DNA from: Brassica napus
Taxonomy: Eukaryota; Streptophyta; Magnoliopsida; Brassicales; Brassicaceae
NCBI RefSeq assembly: GCF_020379485.1
Contig: NW_026014799.1
Span: 12,501 to 76,500, forward strand
Length of the DNA: 64,000 nt
Direction: 5' to 3'
A program made the position numbers and the translations under genes. Under the pieces are notes generated by a model, which saw only the letters and a list, made by a program, of their open reading frames with translations, ran no database searches and was not told where the DNA came from. Shown piece by piece: positions 23,994 to 36,291 of this stretch (within the stretch, counting starts at the first letter, position 1; the number at the start of each line of letters is the position of its first letter).

Positions 23994-25177
23994 TGATACT
24001 GGCCGGGATTCAGACTGCTCAATTGGACGGTCAGAGGTTAAAGAACCGGACTCGAGAGGACGGAGGAAGGATGGATGGACGGCTAGGGCGCGGCTTGGTC
24101 GGATGCGGGGGATGGAGATGGCCGATCTGGTTCCTGAAACAAATGAGAAATATTTTTATGAGTTTTATGAATCAAAATGATGAACAGGAAGAATACTAAA
24201 TGAAAAATGAAGAACAGAAAGTAAATATGATTTTTTATAGGCTTTTATATCAATGGATGATCTATAACTATATGATGCTGAAATGAAACAAAAACAAGAG
24301 AAGGATAGAGATGGAGGATGGATTCAAGTTGCTGGATGTGTATCTCTCTCAACAAGAACAATAGATGGAGGTGGATAGCTATGGGATTTGGCTTGCTGGA
24401 TGTGTATCACTCTCAAGGCAAATCGATGGATGGATGGAGGTGAAGAATCGCCACAAGCTTGGTGGTTGAAGCTTGATAAGACTCGGCTGCTCTCTCTTGT
24501 TTCTCACAGAAAAAGACTTAGGGTTTTAGGTTTGCAAAGGAAAATTATTTCATAAAAGACTTGAAGCAAAAATCGCCAACCACATAGAGTTATATAGGGT
24601 TTATCCCTTATGGGACTCAAAGATAAAAAGGCCTTAAACAAGCTGGCCGAAAATAAGGCTGAAACAATAGCCCAAAGTCTTAACCAAATAAATTAAAATA
24701 AACCAGACATCTGGTTGTCGGTTTGAGAAGGCCTAGACCAAGGCTAATAGCATGCTTGCATGGTGCCTCATTAAAACCTTACCAAGAAAACCCAATGGGA
24801 CAAAACATGGTGAGGAAAGAGTACAACACATGCTACTCCCCTTGGTGGTTGGCTAGATCTCAGGACCGGAAAGAGTTGGAGTGGATGAAGTGGAAATTGA
24901 ATCTGGTCCAAGCTCGGATGTGGAAATGAGAGGTCCGGCTTGGTTGAGTCTGAACTGGATCGGGCCGGCCGCGTCCTGAACCTCCGTTGGGCCGGCTTGA
25001 TCTTGAATCTTCAACTGGACCATCTCCTCAATCAGCAGCTGGTCCTGGTCAGTTTGTCCATCTCGATCAAGGATATGTTGGACAGCTTTGGTGAAACCGT
25101 CTCGCAAGGCCCTGGTTCCACTCCGGGCAGTCGGACCGCGCCTAACTATGGGAACCTCTACTTGGATGGCCTCATCA
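23994..25177 (-). repeat. Element A 3' LTR
   Basis: 1,184 bases; in element sense it runs TGATGAGGCC...GGCCAGTATCA. Its first 325 bases are the 3' end of pol. The remainder matches the 5' LTR at 30099-31291 with scattered substitutions and small indels. Confidence 0.9.
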
Positions 25178-25839
25178 TTCCCTCCCTCTTGAAGAGGTTC
25201 TGGCCTCAGAACACCATCATCTGCAAAGTCATCATTACTATCTGCATGGAAAGGAGACAAATCCGAGACATTGAAAGTATGTGAAATTTTAAATTCAGCT
25301 GGGAGGTCAAGGATATAGGCATTGTCGTTGATCTTCTTTAGGATGCGGAATGGTCCTGTCCCACGAGGAGAGAGCTTGGACTTCCGGGCTTCTGGAAACC
25401 TCTCTGGCCGCATGTGTAACCACACCAAGTCTCCGGGTTCAAACAGCACCTCCTTCCTCTTCTGGTCATACTTGGCCTTGACCTTAGCCGCCTTGGCCTC
25501 TATCCTCTCCTTGACCTTCAAGTGCATGTTCTTAACAAACTCTGCCTTGGCGACTCCATCACGACTGCGGTACATGGAGCTGGGCAGTTCGGTGAAGTCT
25601 AAAGGAGTCTCTGGCTGAAACCCATAAACAATCTCAAAAGGTGACAGGTTAGTAGTAGAGTGCCTAGCGTGGTTATAAGCAAACTCAACAAAAGGCAAAC
25701 AAGACAACCAATTTCTTAAATTCTTACTGACCGTAGCTCTCAACAGTTGAGAGAGTGTACGGTTTACTACCTCAGTCTGGCCGTCGGTTTGGGGATGGCA
25801 AGTGGTCAAGAATAGTAGCTTGGTTCCGAACTTCCCCAT
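24853..25839 (-). pseudogene. Element A pol, integrase C-terminal half
   Basis: This frame holds the distal integrase catalytic core ([16 protein letters not shown] with the glutamate of DD35E), the GPY-like segment [20 protein letters not shown] and a tail with [15 protein letters not shown] that resembles the CR motif of centromeric retrotransposons. It is separated from the upstream frame by loss of one base near 25835 (ACTTCCCC where element B has ACTTGCCCC). The last 107 codons lie within the 3' LTR. Confidence 0.85.
25178..25190 (-). other. Element A polypurine tract, inside the pol frame
   Basis: The minus strand reads AAGAGGGAGGGAA directly before the LTR start TGATGAGGCC. The tract also encodes integrase residues (EGGN), so priming site and coding sequence overlap. 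Confidence 0.85.
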
Positions 25840-27728
25840 AGTGTCTTCCAGAAATGGCTGAGGAACTTGGCATCACGGTCAGACACAATGGTTCGAGGAA
25901 CTCCATGTAGTCGGACCACTTGTTTGAAGAATAGGTCGGCTGTCTGAGTGGCATCATTTGTGGTGTTACAGGCTATGAAATGGGCCATCTTGGAGAACCT
26001 GTCTACCACTACAAAAATGGAATCCTTGTGGTTTATCTTGGGTAAACCCAACACTAAGTCCATAGAAATGTCTACCCAAGGGTGGTTAGGAATCGGCAAT
26101 GGCAATTGTAAACCGTAAGGATGTGACCTGGACTTGGTTTTAAGGCAAGTAGTGCACTTGGCGCATATGCTCTCCACATCCCTCTTCATGTTTGGCCAAA
26201 AGAAATGTTCAGTTAGGACACTCAAGGTCTTGTCCCGACCAAAGTGTCCCATGAGGCCGCCACCATGGGCCTCCCGAACCAGCAGTTCCCTCATGGCTCC
26301 TTTGGGAATGCACAACCTCTTCCCCTTGAACAGGAACCCCTCATGCTGGTAGTATGGTCCGAAAACCCCCTTCTCAGTGTTCCTGAAAACTTCATTAAAA
26401 TCAAGATCAGTGGCATAAGATTCTTTAATATGTTCGAATCCCATGATCTTGGCCTCCATGGTCACAATGAGAGTGTGTCTCCGGGACAGTGCATCGGCCA
26501 CCACATTGTCTTTGCCCTTCTTGTACTTGATCACATAGGGAATGGTCTCCACGAACTCGAGCCATCTGGCGTGCCTCTTCTTGAGTGTGGTCTGTCCCCT
26601 CAAGTGCTTAAGTGTCTCATGATCTGTATGCATAACAAATTCCTTAGACAAAAGGTAATGCTGCCAAGTTTCAAGGGACCTTACTAGAGCGTATAGCTCT
26701 TTGTCATAGGTTGGGTAGTTGAGGGCAGCTCCACTCAATTTCTCACTAAAGAATGCCACTGGTCGGCCCCCTTGAGTAAGGACAGCTCCAATGCCTGTAC
26801 CTGATGCATCACACTCAATCTCAGAAGTTTTATTAAAATCAGGGAGTGTAAGCACGGGTGCATGAGTTAAACTATATTTAAGCTTGTTGAAAGACTCCTC
26901 TTGGGCAGGGCCCCAAACAAAGGATACATTCTTCTTGATCACTGAGGTCATGGGAGCAGCAATGGTGCTGAAGTCCTTGACAAACCGCCTATAGAAACTG
27001 GCTAGGCCATGGAAACTTCGGACATGCCCAATAGTGGTCGGTGTGGGCCAGTCTTGGATGGCCTTGATCTTCTCTTCATCGACCTTCAAACCCTGTGAGC
27101 TCACAACAAAGCCTAAAAATATTAACTGGTCAGTGCAAAATACACACTTCTTGAGATTGGCAAAGAGTCCTTCCTGCCTGAGCGCCTTCAAAACCTGTTC
27201 TACATGACTAATGTGATCGGATAAGCACTGACTATAGATCAATATGTCATCAAAATAAACAACCACAAATTTACCAATGTAGGGCCTTAGAACCTCGTTC
27301 ATAAGCCTCATGAAGGTGCTAGGGGCGTTGGTAAGACCAAAGGGCATCACCAGCCACTCATACAAGCCTTGCTTGGTCTTGAAAGCAGTCTTCCACTCGT
27401 CACCCTCCTTCATCCGAACTTGGTGATAGCCACTCCTAAGATCAATCTTGGAAAACACGGTGGAACCACTCAGTTCATCTAACATATCATCAAGTCTAGG
27501 AATGGGGAACCACTCTAGGAATGATGTTGTTGATGGCTCGGCAATCAACACACATACGCCATGTTCCATCCTTCTTAGGCACCAAGAGGACGGGAACTGC
27601 ACATGGGCTAAGACTCTCTCGAATGTACCCCTTGTCCATGAGGTCTTGGACCTGTCTCTCCAGCTCCTTAGCCTCCTCCGGATTGACTCGGTACGCGGCT
27701 CAGTTTGGAAGTGGGGCGCCTGGCACAA
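25806..27728 (-). pseudogene. Element A pol: reverse transcriptase, RNase H and integrase core
   Basis: After an out-of-frame start (to about 27510) the frame gives [31 protein letters not shown] (the RT active site), RNase H ([32 protein letters not shown]), the integrase zinc region (CAKCTTC) and the first two catalytic aspartates ([15 protein letters not shown]). At 27508-27521 the RT sequence is replaced by a block copying the adjacent TCTAGGAAT, a net change of minus 2 bases relative to B that breaks the frame. The frame ends early at 25806 after the single-base loss. Confidence 0.85.
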
Positions 27729-29628
27729 AGTCTATCTGATGTTCGATGCCTCGGAGGGGTGGTAAGCCGGCTGGTATCTCATCAGGGAACACATCCTTGT
27801 ACTGGTCCATTAGTACTTGCATCTCAGCTGGACAATCTGGTGCCTCAAAACCTGCAAAACGACCTTCCTTGAAAACCATTAGTAGCACCTGTGTGTCTTG
27901 CTGCAATGATTTAATCAATTTACTAGAAGAGATGTAAAGGTTAGTTTTACTAAACAGTCCAGACTGATCCATGGCCCTCTGCATCTCGTATACCTCTTGT
28001 GGACTGAGAGGAGCCAGGCTGTGCTTCTTGTTGTTGTGGGTAAAGCTGTAGATGTTAGTCCTCCCATGGTGAATGGTCTCCTTGTCAAACTGCCAAGGCC
28101 TCCCTAACAGTAGATGGCCGGCTTGCATAGGAACCACATCACACTTCACCTGGTCCTGGTACTTACCAATACAAAAGGAAACAACAACTTGCTCCGAGAT
28201 TTTAAGCTCCGTCTCATCATTGAGCCACTTGAGCTTGTATGGCCTAGGGTGTGGCAACTTTGCTAGTCCTAATTTTTCAACAAGGTACCTGCTGGCCACA
28301 TTAGTGCAAGAGCCACCATCAATAATTAGACTACATACCTTGCCCTCCACGCTACATCTCGTATGGAAGATGTTCTCTCGTTGGACGGTCTCTGGAACAA
28401 AGAGAGCACTGAGAGCTCGTCTAACCACCAGCAGCTCACCAGTTTCAGCATAGTCCACTATCTCATCACCGGAGTCAGCCATCTCTACATCGGCCTCGTC
28501 TTGGGACCCATACTCGCCGTCCGCCTGAAGGATCATGACACGCTTGTTCGGACAGTCCCTGGCGTAGTGCCCCTTCCCCTGACATTTTAAACAAGTAATA
28601 TCACGAGTTCTTTGAGCTTGGGCTTGTCCCTTACCTGGTTCGGATGAGCCTGGTTTGGACTGGTCGGATTGGCTCTTCTTGAACCGGTTTTCCACTTCAA
28701 TGGATTTGTTCTTCTCAACCCCTTTGGATCCGGATGGAGCCCATGGCGTCTTGTTCCTGGCACTAGAGGCGTTCTTACTTTTAATGTTCTGCTCGGCCTG
28801 GATGGCATAGTGGAGGAGATCGTTGAAGTTGATGTAGGTCTGCCTCTCCACCTTGCGAGCGATGCGGTCTTGAAGACCTTCCAAGAACTGAGCCATCATA
28901 ACCTCTTCGGTCTCGCGCGTCCTGAGTTTATTCTTGAGAGCCTCAAACTCCTCAAAGTACTCCTCTACGGTCCTAGTACCCTGAGACAACTTGCAAAAAC
29001 GTTTAAGTACGTCCCGCTGGTAGTATGAGGGAATATACCTTGCACGGAGCTTAGCTCGCATCTCCTCCCAAGTCTCAATCCTATAGACTCTGCCAACCTC
29101 GGCTACTTCTCTGTCCCACCAGGTTAGGGCATTGTCTGTCAGTTGGGCTGCGGCTAGGGCGATCTTCTTGGCCTCGGTATAGCGGTAGTACTCAAAGATG
29201 TACTCCATGCGCCTCTCCCATTCAATGTAGGCGTCCGGGTTAACCTTTCCAGCAAAGGTTGGAGGAGTAAGTTTGAGATCCTTGCCTCCTTGCCAAGCTA
29301 CTTCATCGTCTCGGAATCTCCTTTGGACCGGGCTCCCATCGCCTTGGACCCGATACTCCCGTCGGTTCCCACGTCCGGCCCGTTCGTGCCGCGGCTCGTC
29401 CGGTTCGGTACGGTCAGTGTCCGAGTTGTCCTCACTGGATTGGGACTGTTGCTCTTCTGGAATGGGTTGGTTTCTCCTCCTTGGCTGTGGAGCGTTAGCT
29501 CGGTTCCTTCCTGTTATCTGAGCCAGCTGCTCAGTCACAGTAGCCAGTGTGGCTTGGAGTTCAGCATGGTTAGCCAACAGCTGAGCATTGATCTCGGCTT
29601 GTGTTGGTGCTCCATTTAGGTCTCCCAT
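27700..29628 (-). pseudogene. Element A gag-protease frame with premature stop
   Basis: It begins at ATG with MGDLNGAPTQAEINAQLLA, then a retrotransposon gag domain (AYIEWERRMEYIFEYY to FEALKNKL), one CCHC knuckle ([14 protein letters not shown]) and a protease with DGGS in place of the usual DTGA, as is typical of the CRM branch. It stops at 27700-27702 (TGA) where elements B and C have CGA, a C-to-T change at a CpG. In B and C this frame continues into reverse transcriptase, so a single gag-pol polyprotein is ancestral. Confidence 0.88.
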
Positions 29629-30083
29629 GTCTCCTGCGACAAGAGAGGAAAGAAAGAAAGAGTGGTTTTCAAAGAATCAAAGAAGAAGGAAAGGATATCT
29701 AAATAAGGTATGCAATGAATGTAAAACTTCTTTTTTTTTTTTTAAATTTGAGTTTCGAAAATTTAAAAATGTGAAAGGACAATCTTTCTTTTTTTTTTTA
29801 AATTGGAAAAACTTGTAGTGCAAGCCAAGAAAAATTAAATGCAATTAAATGGAAATCCGAATCAAAAAAGGAAAGTAAAAATCGATGGATGCCAAAAACA
29901 AGTTACTGGAATGAAAGATGCAAAAAAATTGATCAAAAGATATGCAAGGAAAACCAGTTTGAACTCGCCGAGAACAGCAAGAACAAATGCAATTTTTTTT
30001 TTTTTTTTGAAAATCAAGAGAATGAACCAAGCAACTAAAAAAGTCAAAGGGATAGGATACAACCGAAGGTGTACGAGCTTTGA

Positions 30084-30095
30084 GCTCTGATACCA
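30084..30095 (-). other. Element A primer-binding site (initiator Met tRNA)
   Basis: The minus strand reads TGGTATCAGAGC three bases (TTT) after the LTR end GTATCA. Confidence 0.9.
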
Positions 30096-30098
30096 AAA

Positions 30099-31291
30099 TG
30101 ATACAGGCCGGGATTCAGACTGCTCAATTGGACTGTCAGAGGTTCAAGAACCGGACTCGACAGGACGGAGGACGGACGGAGGACGGACGGACGGATGGAC
30201 GGACGGCTAGGGCGCGGCTTGGTCGGATGCGGGGGATGGAGATGGCCGATCTTGTTCCTGAAACAAATGAGAAATATTTTTATGAGTTTTATGAATCAAA
30301 ATGATGAACAGGAAGAATACTAAATGAAAAATGAAGAACAGAAAGTAAATATGATTTTTTATAGGCTTTTATATCAATGGATGATCTATAATTATATGAT
30401 GCTGAAATGAAACAAAAACAAGAGAAGGATAGAGATGGAGGATAGATTCAAGTTGCTGGATGTGTATCTCTCTCAACAAGAACAATGGATGGAGGTGGAT
30501 AACTATGGGATTTGGCTTGCTGGATGTGTATCACTCTCAAGGCAAATCGATGGATGGATGGAGGTGAAGAATCGCCACAAGCTTGGTGGTTGAAGCTTGA
30601 TAAGACTCGGCTGCTCTCTCTTGTTTCTCACAGAAAAAGACTTAGGGTTTTAGGTTTCCAAAGGCAAATTATTTCATAAAAGACTTGAGGCAAAAATTGC
30701 CAACCACATAGAGTTATATAGGGTTTATCCCTTATGGGACTCAAAGATAAAAAGGCCTTAAACAAGCTGGCCGAAAATAAGGCTGAAACAATAGCCCAAA
30801 GTCTTAACCAAATAAATTAAAATAAACCAGACATCTGGTTGTCGGTTTGAGAAGGCCTAGCCCAAGGCTAATAGCATGCTTGCATGTTGCCTCATTAAAA
30901 CCTTACCAAGAAAACCCAATGGGACAAAACTTGGTGAGGAAAGAGTACAACACATGCTACTCCCCTTGGTGGTTGGCTAGATCTCAGAACCGGAAAGAGT
31001 TGGAGTGGATGAAGTGGGAATTGAATCTGGTCCAAGCTCGGATGTGGAAATGAGAAGTCCGGCTTGGTTAAGTCTGAACTGGATCGGGCCGGCCGTGTCC
31101 TGAACCTCCGTTGATCTTGAATCTTCAACTGGACCATCTCCTCAATCAGCAGCTGGTCCTCGTCAGTCTGTCCATCTCGATCAAGGATTTGTTGGACAGC
31201 TTTTGTGAAACCTTCTCGCAAGGCCCTGGTTCCACTCCGGGTAGTCGGACCGCGCCTAACTATGGGAACCTCTACTTGGATGGCCTCATCA
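30099..31291 (-). repeat. Element A 5' LTR
   Basis: 1,193 bases, TGATGAGGCC...CCTGTATCA in element sense. Positions 30955-31291 look like a stray 3' end of pol, but the target duplication at 31292 shows they belong to the LTR. The TATA box is at 30714-30720. Confidence 0.9.
30714..30720 (-). promoter_or_regulatory. TATA box in element A 5' LTR
   Basis: The minus strand reads CCCTATATAACTC, conserved in B (41734-41740) and C (45478-45484). Transcription runs leftward to gag. Confidence 0.55.
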
Positions 31292-34200
31292 GACGGACAC
31301 CCACAGACGTCCTGTGTGTACTGAACAGACAGCCCACGTGGGCCAAAATCACCCGAACAGTCCACGAGAAGGAGCAGCGTGCTGATATATGGACCAAGGT
31401 GCTGATATGTGTACTGATGGACAGCCACAGACGTCCTGTGTGTGCTGACGGACACACACGGACAGCCACAGACGTCCTGTGTGTGCTGTTAGACACACAC
31501 GGACGTCATGTGTGTGCTGACGGACACCCATGGACGTCCTATGTGTACTGAACAGACAGCCCACGTGGGCCAAAATCACCCGAACAGTCCACGGGAAGGG
31601 CCAGCGTGCTGATATGTGTACTAATGGACAGCCACAGAAGTCCTGTGTGTGCTGACGGACACACACAGACACACACGGACAGCCACAGACGTCCTGTGTG
31701 TGCTTACGGACAGCCACGAACAGCGGAAGGACCCACGTGCTGATATGTGTACTGATGGACAGCCACAGACGTCCTGTGTGTGCTGACGGACAGCCACAGA
31801 CGTCCTGTGTGTGCTGGTGGACTCCCACCGACGTCCTGTGTGTACTAAACAGACAGCCCACGTGGGCCAAAATCACCCAAACAGTCCACGGGAAGGGCCA
31901 GCGTGCTGAGTCCAAGGACCAATGTGCTGATATGTGTACCGATGGACAGCTACGGACGTCCTGTGTGTGCTGACGGACACACACGGACACACACACACAG
32001 CCACAAACGTCCTGTGTGTGCTGATGGACACACATAGACGTCCTGTTTGTGCTGACGGACACCCACGGACGTCCTGTGTGTGCTGATGGACACACACGGA
32101 CAGCCACTGACGTCCTGTGTGTGCTGACGGACAGCCACAGACAGCCACGGACGACCTGTGTGTGCTGGCGGACACCCACGGACGTCCTGTGTGTACTGAA
32201 CAAACAGCCCACGTTGGCCAAAATCACCCAAACAGTCCACGCGTAGGGCCAGCGTGCTGAGTACAAGAACCAACGTGCTGATATGTGTACTGATGGACAG
32301 CTACGGACGTCCTGTGTGTGCTGACGGACACACACGGACACACACGGACAGCCACGGACGTCCTGTTTGTGCTGACAGACACACACAGACGTTCTGTGTG
32401 TGCTGACGGACACACACGGACGTCCTGTGTGTGCTGACAGACACCCACGGACGTCCTGTGTGTACTGAACAGACAGCCCACATGGGCCAAAATCACCCAA
32501 ACAGTCCACGGGAAGTGCCAGCATGCTGAGTCAAAGGACCAACGTGCTGATATGTGTACTGATGGACAGCCACGAACGTCCTGTATGTGCTGACGGAGAC
32601 ACACGGACAGCCACAGACGTCCTGTGTGTGCTGTTAGACACACACGGACGTCATGTGTGTGCTGACGGACAGCCATGGACGTCCTATGTGTACTGAACAG
32701 ACAGCCCACGTGGGCCAAAATCACGTGTGTGTTGACGACTGCTACGGACAGCCACAGACGTCCTGTGTGTGCTGGCGGACACCCACGGACGTCCTGTGTG
32801 TACTGAACAGACAGCCCACGTAGGCCAAAATCACCCGAACAGTCCACGGGAAGGGTCAGCCGTCTTTGTCCAAGGACCAACGTGCTGATATGTGTACTGA
32901 TGGACAGCCACGGACGTCCTGTGTGTGCTGACGGACACACACGGACAGCCACAGACGTCCTGTGTTTGCTGACAGACACACACGGACATCCTGTGTGTGC
33001 TGACGGACACCCACGGACGTCCTGTGTGTGCTGAACAGACAACCCATGTGGGCCAAAATCACCCAAACAGTCCACGGGAAGAGCCCGCGTGCTGAGTCCA
33101 AGGACCAGCGTGCGGATATGTGTACTGATGGACAGCCACGGACGTCCTGTGTGTGCTGATGAACAAACACGGACACAAACGGACAGCCACGGACGTCCTG
33201 TGTGTGCTGACGGACAGCCACAGACAGCAATGAACGTCCTGTGTGTGCTGGCAGACACCCACGGACGTCCTGTGTGTAGTAAACAGACAGCCCACGTGGG
33301 CCAAAATCACCCAAAAACAGTCAACGGGAACGGCCAGCGTGCTGAGTCCAAGGACCAACGTGCTGATATGTGTACTGATGGACAGCCACGGACGTCCTGT
33401 CTGTGCTGGCGGACACACACAGACACACACGGACAGCCACGGACGTCCTGTTTGTGCTGACGGACACACACGGACATTCTGTGTGTGCTGACGGACACAC
33501 ACGGACGTCCTGTGTGTGCTGACAGACACCCACGGACGTCCTGTGTGTACTGAACAGACAGCCCACATGGGCCAAAATCACCCAAACAGTCCACGGGAAG
33601 GGCCAGCGTGCTGAGTCAAAGGACCAACGTGCTGATATGTGTACTGATGGACAGCCACGAACGTCCTGTATGTGCTGACGGACAAACACGGACAGCCATG
33701 AACGTCCTGTGTGTGTTGACGACTGCCACGGACAGCCACAGACGTCCTGTGTGTGCTGGCAGACACCCACATACGTCCTGTGTGTGCTGACAGACACCCA
33801 CAGTCGTCCTGTGTGTACTGAACAGACAGCCCACATGGGCCAAAATCCCCCACACAGTCCACGGGAAGGGCCAGCGTGCTGAGTCCAAGGACCAACGTGC
33901 TGATATGTGTACTAATGGACAGCCACGGATGTCCTGTGTGTGCTGACGGACACACACATACGGCCACGGACGTCCTGTGTGTGCTGACTGACACACACGG
34001 ACGTCCTGTTTGTGCTGACGGACACCCATAGACGTCATGTGTGTGCTGACGGACACACACGGACAAAAACGGACAGCCACGGACGTCCTGTGTGTGCTGA
34101 CGGACAGCCATAGACAGCCACGGACATGCTGTGTGTGCTGGTGGACACCCACGGACGTCCTGTGTGTACTATACAAACAGCCCACATGGGCCAAAATCAT

Positions 34201-35111
34201 CCAAACAGTCCACGAGAAGGGCCAGCGTGCTGAGTCCAAGGACCAACGTGCTGATATGTGTACTGATGAACAGCCACAGATGTCCTATGTGTGCTGACGG
34301 ACACACACGGTCAGCCACGGACGTCCTGTTTGTGCTGACGGACACACACAGACGTTCTGTGAGTGCTGACGGACACACACGGACGTCTGGTGTGTACTGA
34401 ATAGACAGCCAACATGGGCCAAAATCAACCAAACAGTCCCCGGGAAGGGCCAGCCTGCTGAGTCAAAGGACCAACGTGCTGATATGTGTACTGATGGACA
34501 GCCACGGACGTCCTGTGTGTGCTGACGAACACACACAGACAGCCACGAACGTCCTGTGTGTGTTGACGGACACCCACGGACAGCCACAAACGTCCTGTGT
34601 GTGCATGGCGGACACCCACAGACGTCCTATGTGTACTGAACAGACAGCCCACATGGGCCAAAATCACCTGAACAGTCCACGGGAAGGGCTAGCGTGCTGA
34701 GTCCAAGGACCAACATGCTGATATGTGTTCTGATGGACAGCCACGGACGTCCTGTGTGTGCGCTGACAGACACACACAGACACGAACGGACAGCCACAGA
34801 TGTCCTGTGTGTGCTGACGGACAGCCACAGACGTCCTGTGTGTGCTGGTGGACACCCACGGACGTCCTGTGTGTACTGAACAGACAGCCCACGTGGGCCA
34901 AAATCACCCAAACAGTCCATGGGAAGGGCCAGCGTGCTGAGTCCAAGGACCAACGTGCTGATATGTGTACCGATCGACAGCCACAGACGTCCTGTGTGTG
35001 CTGATGGATACACACGGACACACAAACACACAGCCACAGACGTCTTGTGTGTGCTGACGGACACACACAGACGTCCTGTTTGTGCTGACGGACACCCACT
35101 GACGTCCTGTG
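31292..35111. repeat. Complex satellite array, block 3
   Basis: 3,820 bases of the core plus 31-bp submonomer satellite. Parts are close relatives of block 4: the units with GTGCTGAGTACAAGAACC (near 32260 and 42510) and the GAAGAGCCCGCGTGC units (near 33080 and 43225) recur about 10.1-10.2 kb apart. The variant GTGTGCATGGCGGACACC is shared between 20310 and 34605. No gene is seen. Confidence 0.95.
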
Positions 35112-36291
35112 TGATACAGGCCGGGATTCAGACTACACGGATGGACGGTCTGAGGTTCAAGAACTCGGACTGGACAGAACGGACGGACGGCTATGGAGCG
35201 GCTAGACGGATGCGATGGAGTGGGAGATGGCCGATCTGGTTCCTGAAGCAAAAGAGTGCTATTTTTATGAGTTTCTTATGAATCAAAATGATGAACAGAT
35301 AGAAAGCTAAATGATAAATGAAGAACAAGAGCAAATATGACTTTTTATGGGTTTTTATAATGAATGGAAAATCTAGAACTATATGATGCAAGATAAAACA
35401 AAATAAGAGAAGGATAGAGATATGGGGGATGGATCCTTGTTGCTGGATGTGTATCTCTCTCAACAAGAACAGTGGATGGAGGTGGATAGCTATGGGATTT
35501 GGCTTGCTGGATGTGTATCACTCTCAAGGCAAATCGATGGATGGAATGGAGGTGAAGAATCGCCACAAGCTTGGTGGTTGAAGCTTGATAAGACTCCGCT
35601 GCTCTCTCTTGTTTCTCACAGAAAAAGACTTCGGGTTTTAGGTTTGCAAAGGCAAAATTATTTCATAAAACGACTTAGGCAAAAATCGTCAACTTCATGG
35701 GGTTATATAGGGTTTACCCCTTATGGGACTCAAAGATAAAAGGCCTTAAACAAGCTGGACGAAAATGAGGCTGACACAATAGCCCAAAGTCTTAACCAAA
35801 TAAATTAAAATAAACCAGACATCTGGTTATCGGTTTGAGAAGGCCTAGACCGAGGCTAATAGCATGCTTGCATGTTGCCTCATTAAAACCTTACCAAGAA
35901 AACCCAATGGGACAAAACCTGGTGAGGAAAAAGAGTACAACACATGCTACTCCCCTTGGTGGTTGGCTAGATCTTAGAACCGGGAAGAGTTGGAGTGGAT
36001 GAAATGGAAACTGAGTCTGGACCAAGCTCGGATGTGGAAGTGAGAAGTCCGGCTTGGTTGAGTCTGAACTGAATCGGGTCGGCCGCGTCCTGAACCTCCG
36101 TTGGGCCGGCTTGATCTTGAATCTTCAACTGGACCATCTTCTCAATCAGCAGCTGGTCCTGGTCAGTCTGTCCATCTTGATCAAGGATTTGTTGGACAGG
36201 TTTGGTGAAACCTTCTCGCAAGGCCCTGGTTCCACTCCGGGTAGTCGGACCGCGCCTAACTATGGGAACCTCTACTTGGATGGCCTCATCA
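35112..36291 (-). repeat. Element B 3' LTR
   Basis: 1,180 bases, TGATGAGGCC...CCTGTATCA in element sense; the first 325 bases encode the integrase tail. The 5' LTR is shorter because it lacks a block of about 65 bases between two GATGTGTATC repeats. Confidence 0.9.

Larger units (their letters stand above)
23994..31291 (-). mobile_element. Element A: CRM-like Ty3/gypsy retrotransposon, full-length but disabled
   Basis: 7,298 bases on the minus strand: 5' LTR 30099-31291, PBS 30084-30095, gag-pol 24853-29628, PPT 25178-25190, 3' LTR 23994-25177. The perfect 5-bp duplication GACGG flanks it (23989-23993 and 31292-31296), and the satellite is continuous once one copy is removed. The leader 29629-30083 is non-coding with several T/A homopolymers. 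Coding capacity is lost through a CGA-to-TGA nonsense change, a frameshifting filler replacement and a 1-base deletion. The CRM-like call rests on the DGGS protease, the integrase tail and the pol frame that continues into the 3' LTR. Confidence 0.92.

Noticed and set aside
30955..31291. A stray 3' fragment of pol outside element A's LTR (and the same at 41976-42322 and 44896-45220), suggesting tandem or recombined elements
   Set aside because: All three fragments begin at the same base, TGATGAGGCC, directly after a polypurine tract in the internal copy, and perfect 5-bp target duplications lie outside them. They are the first part of the LTR itself.
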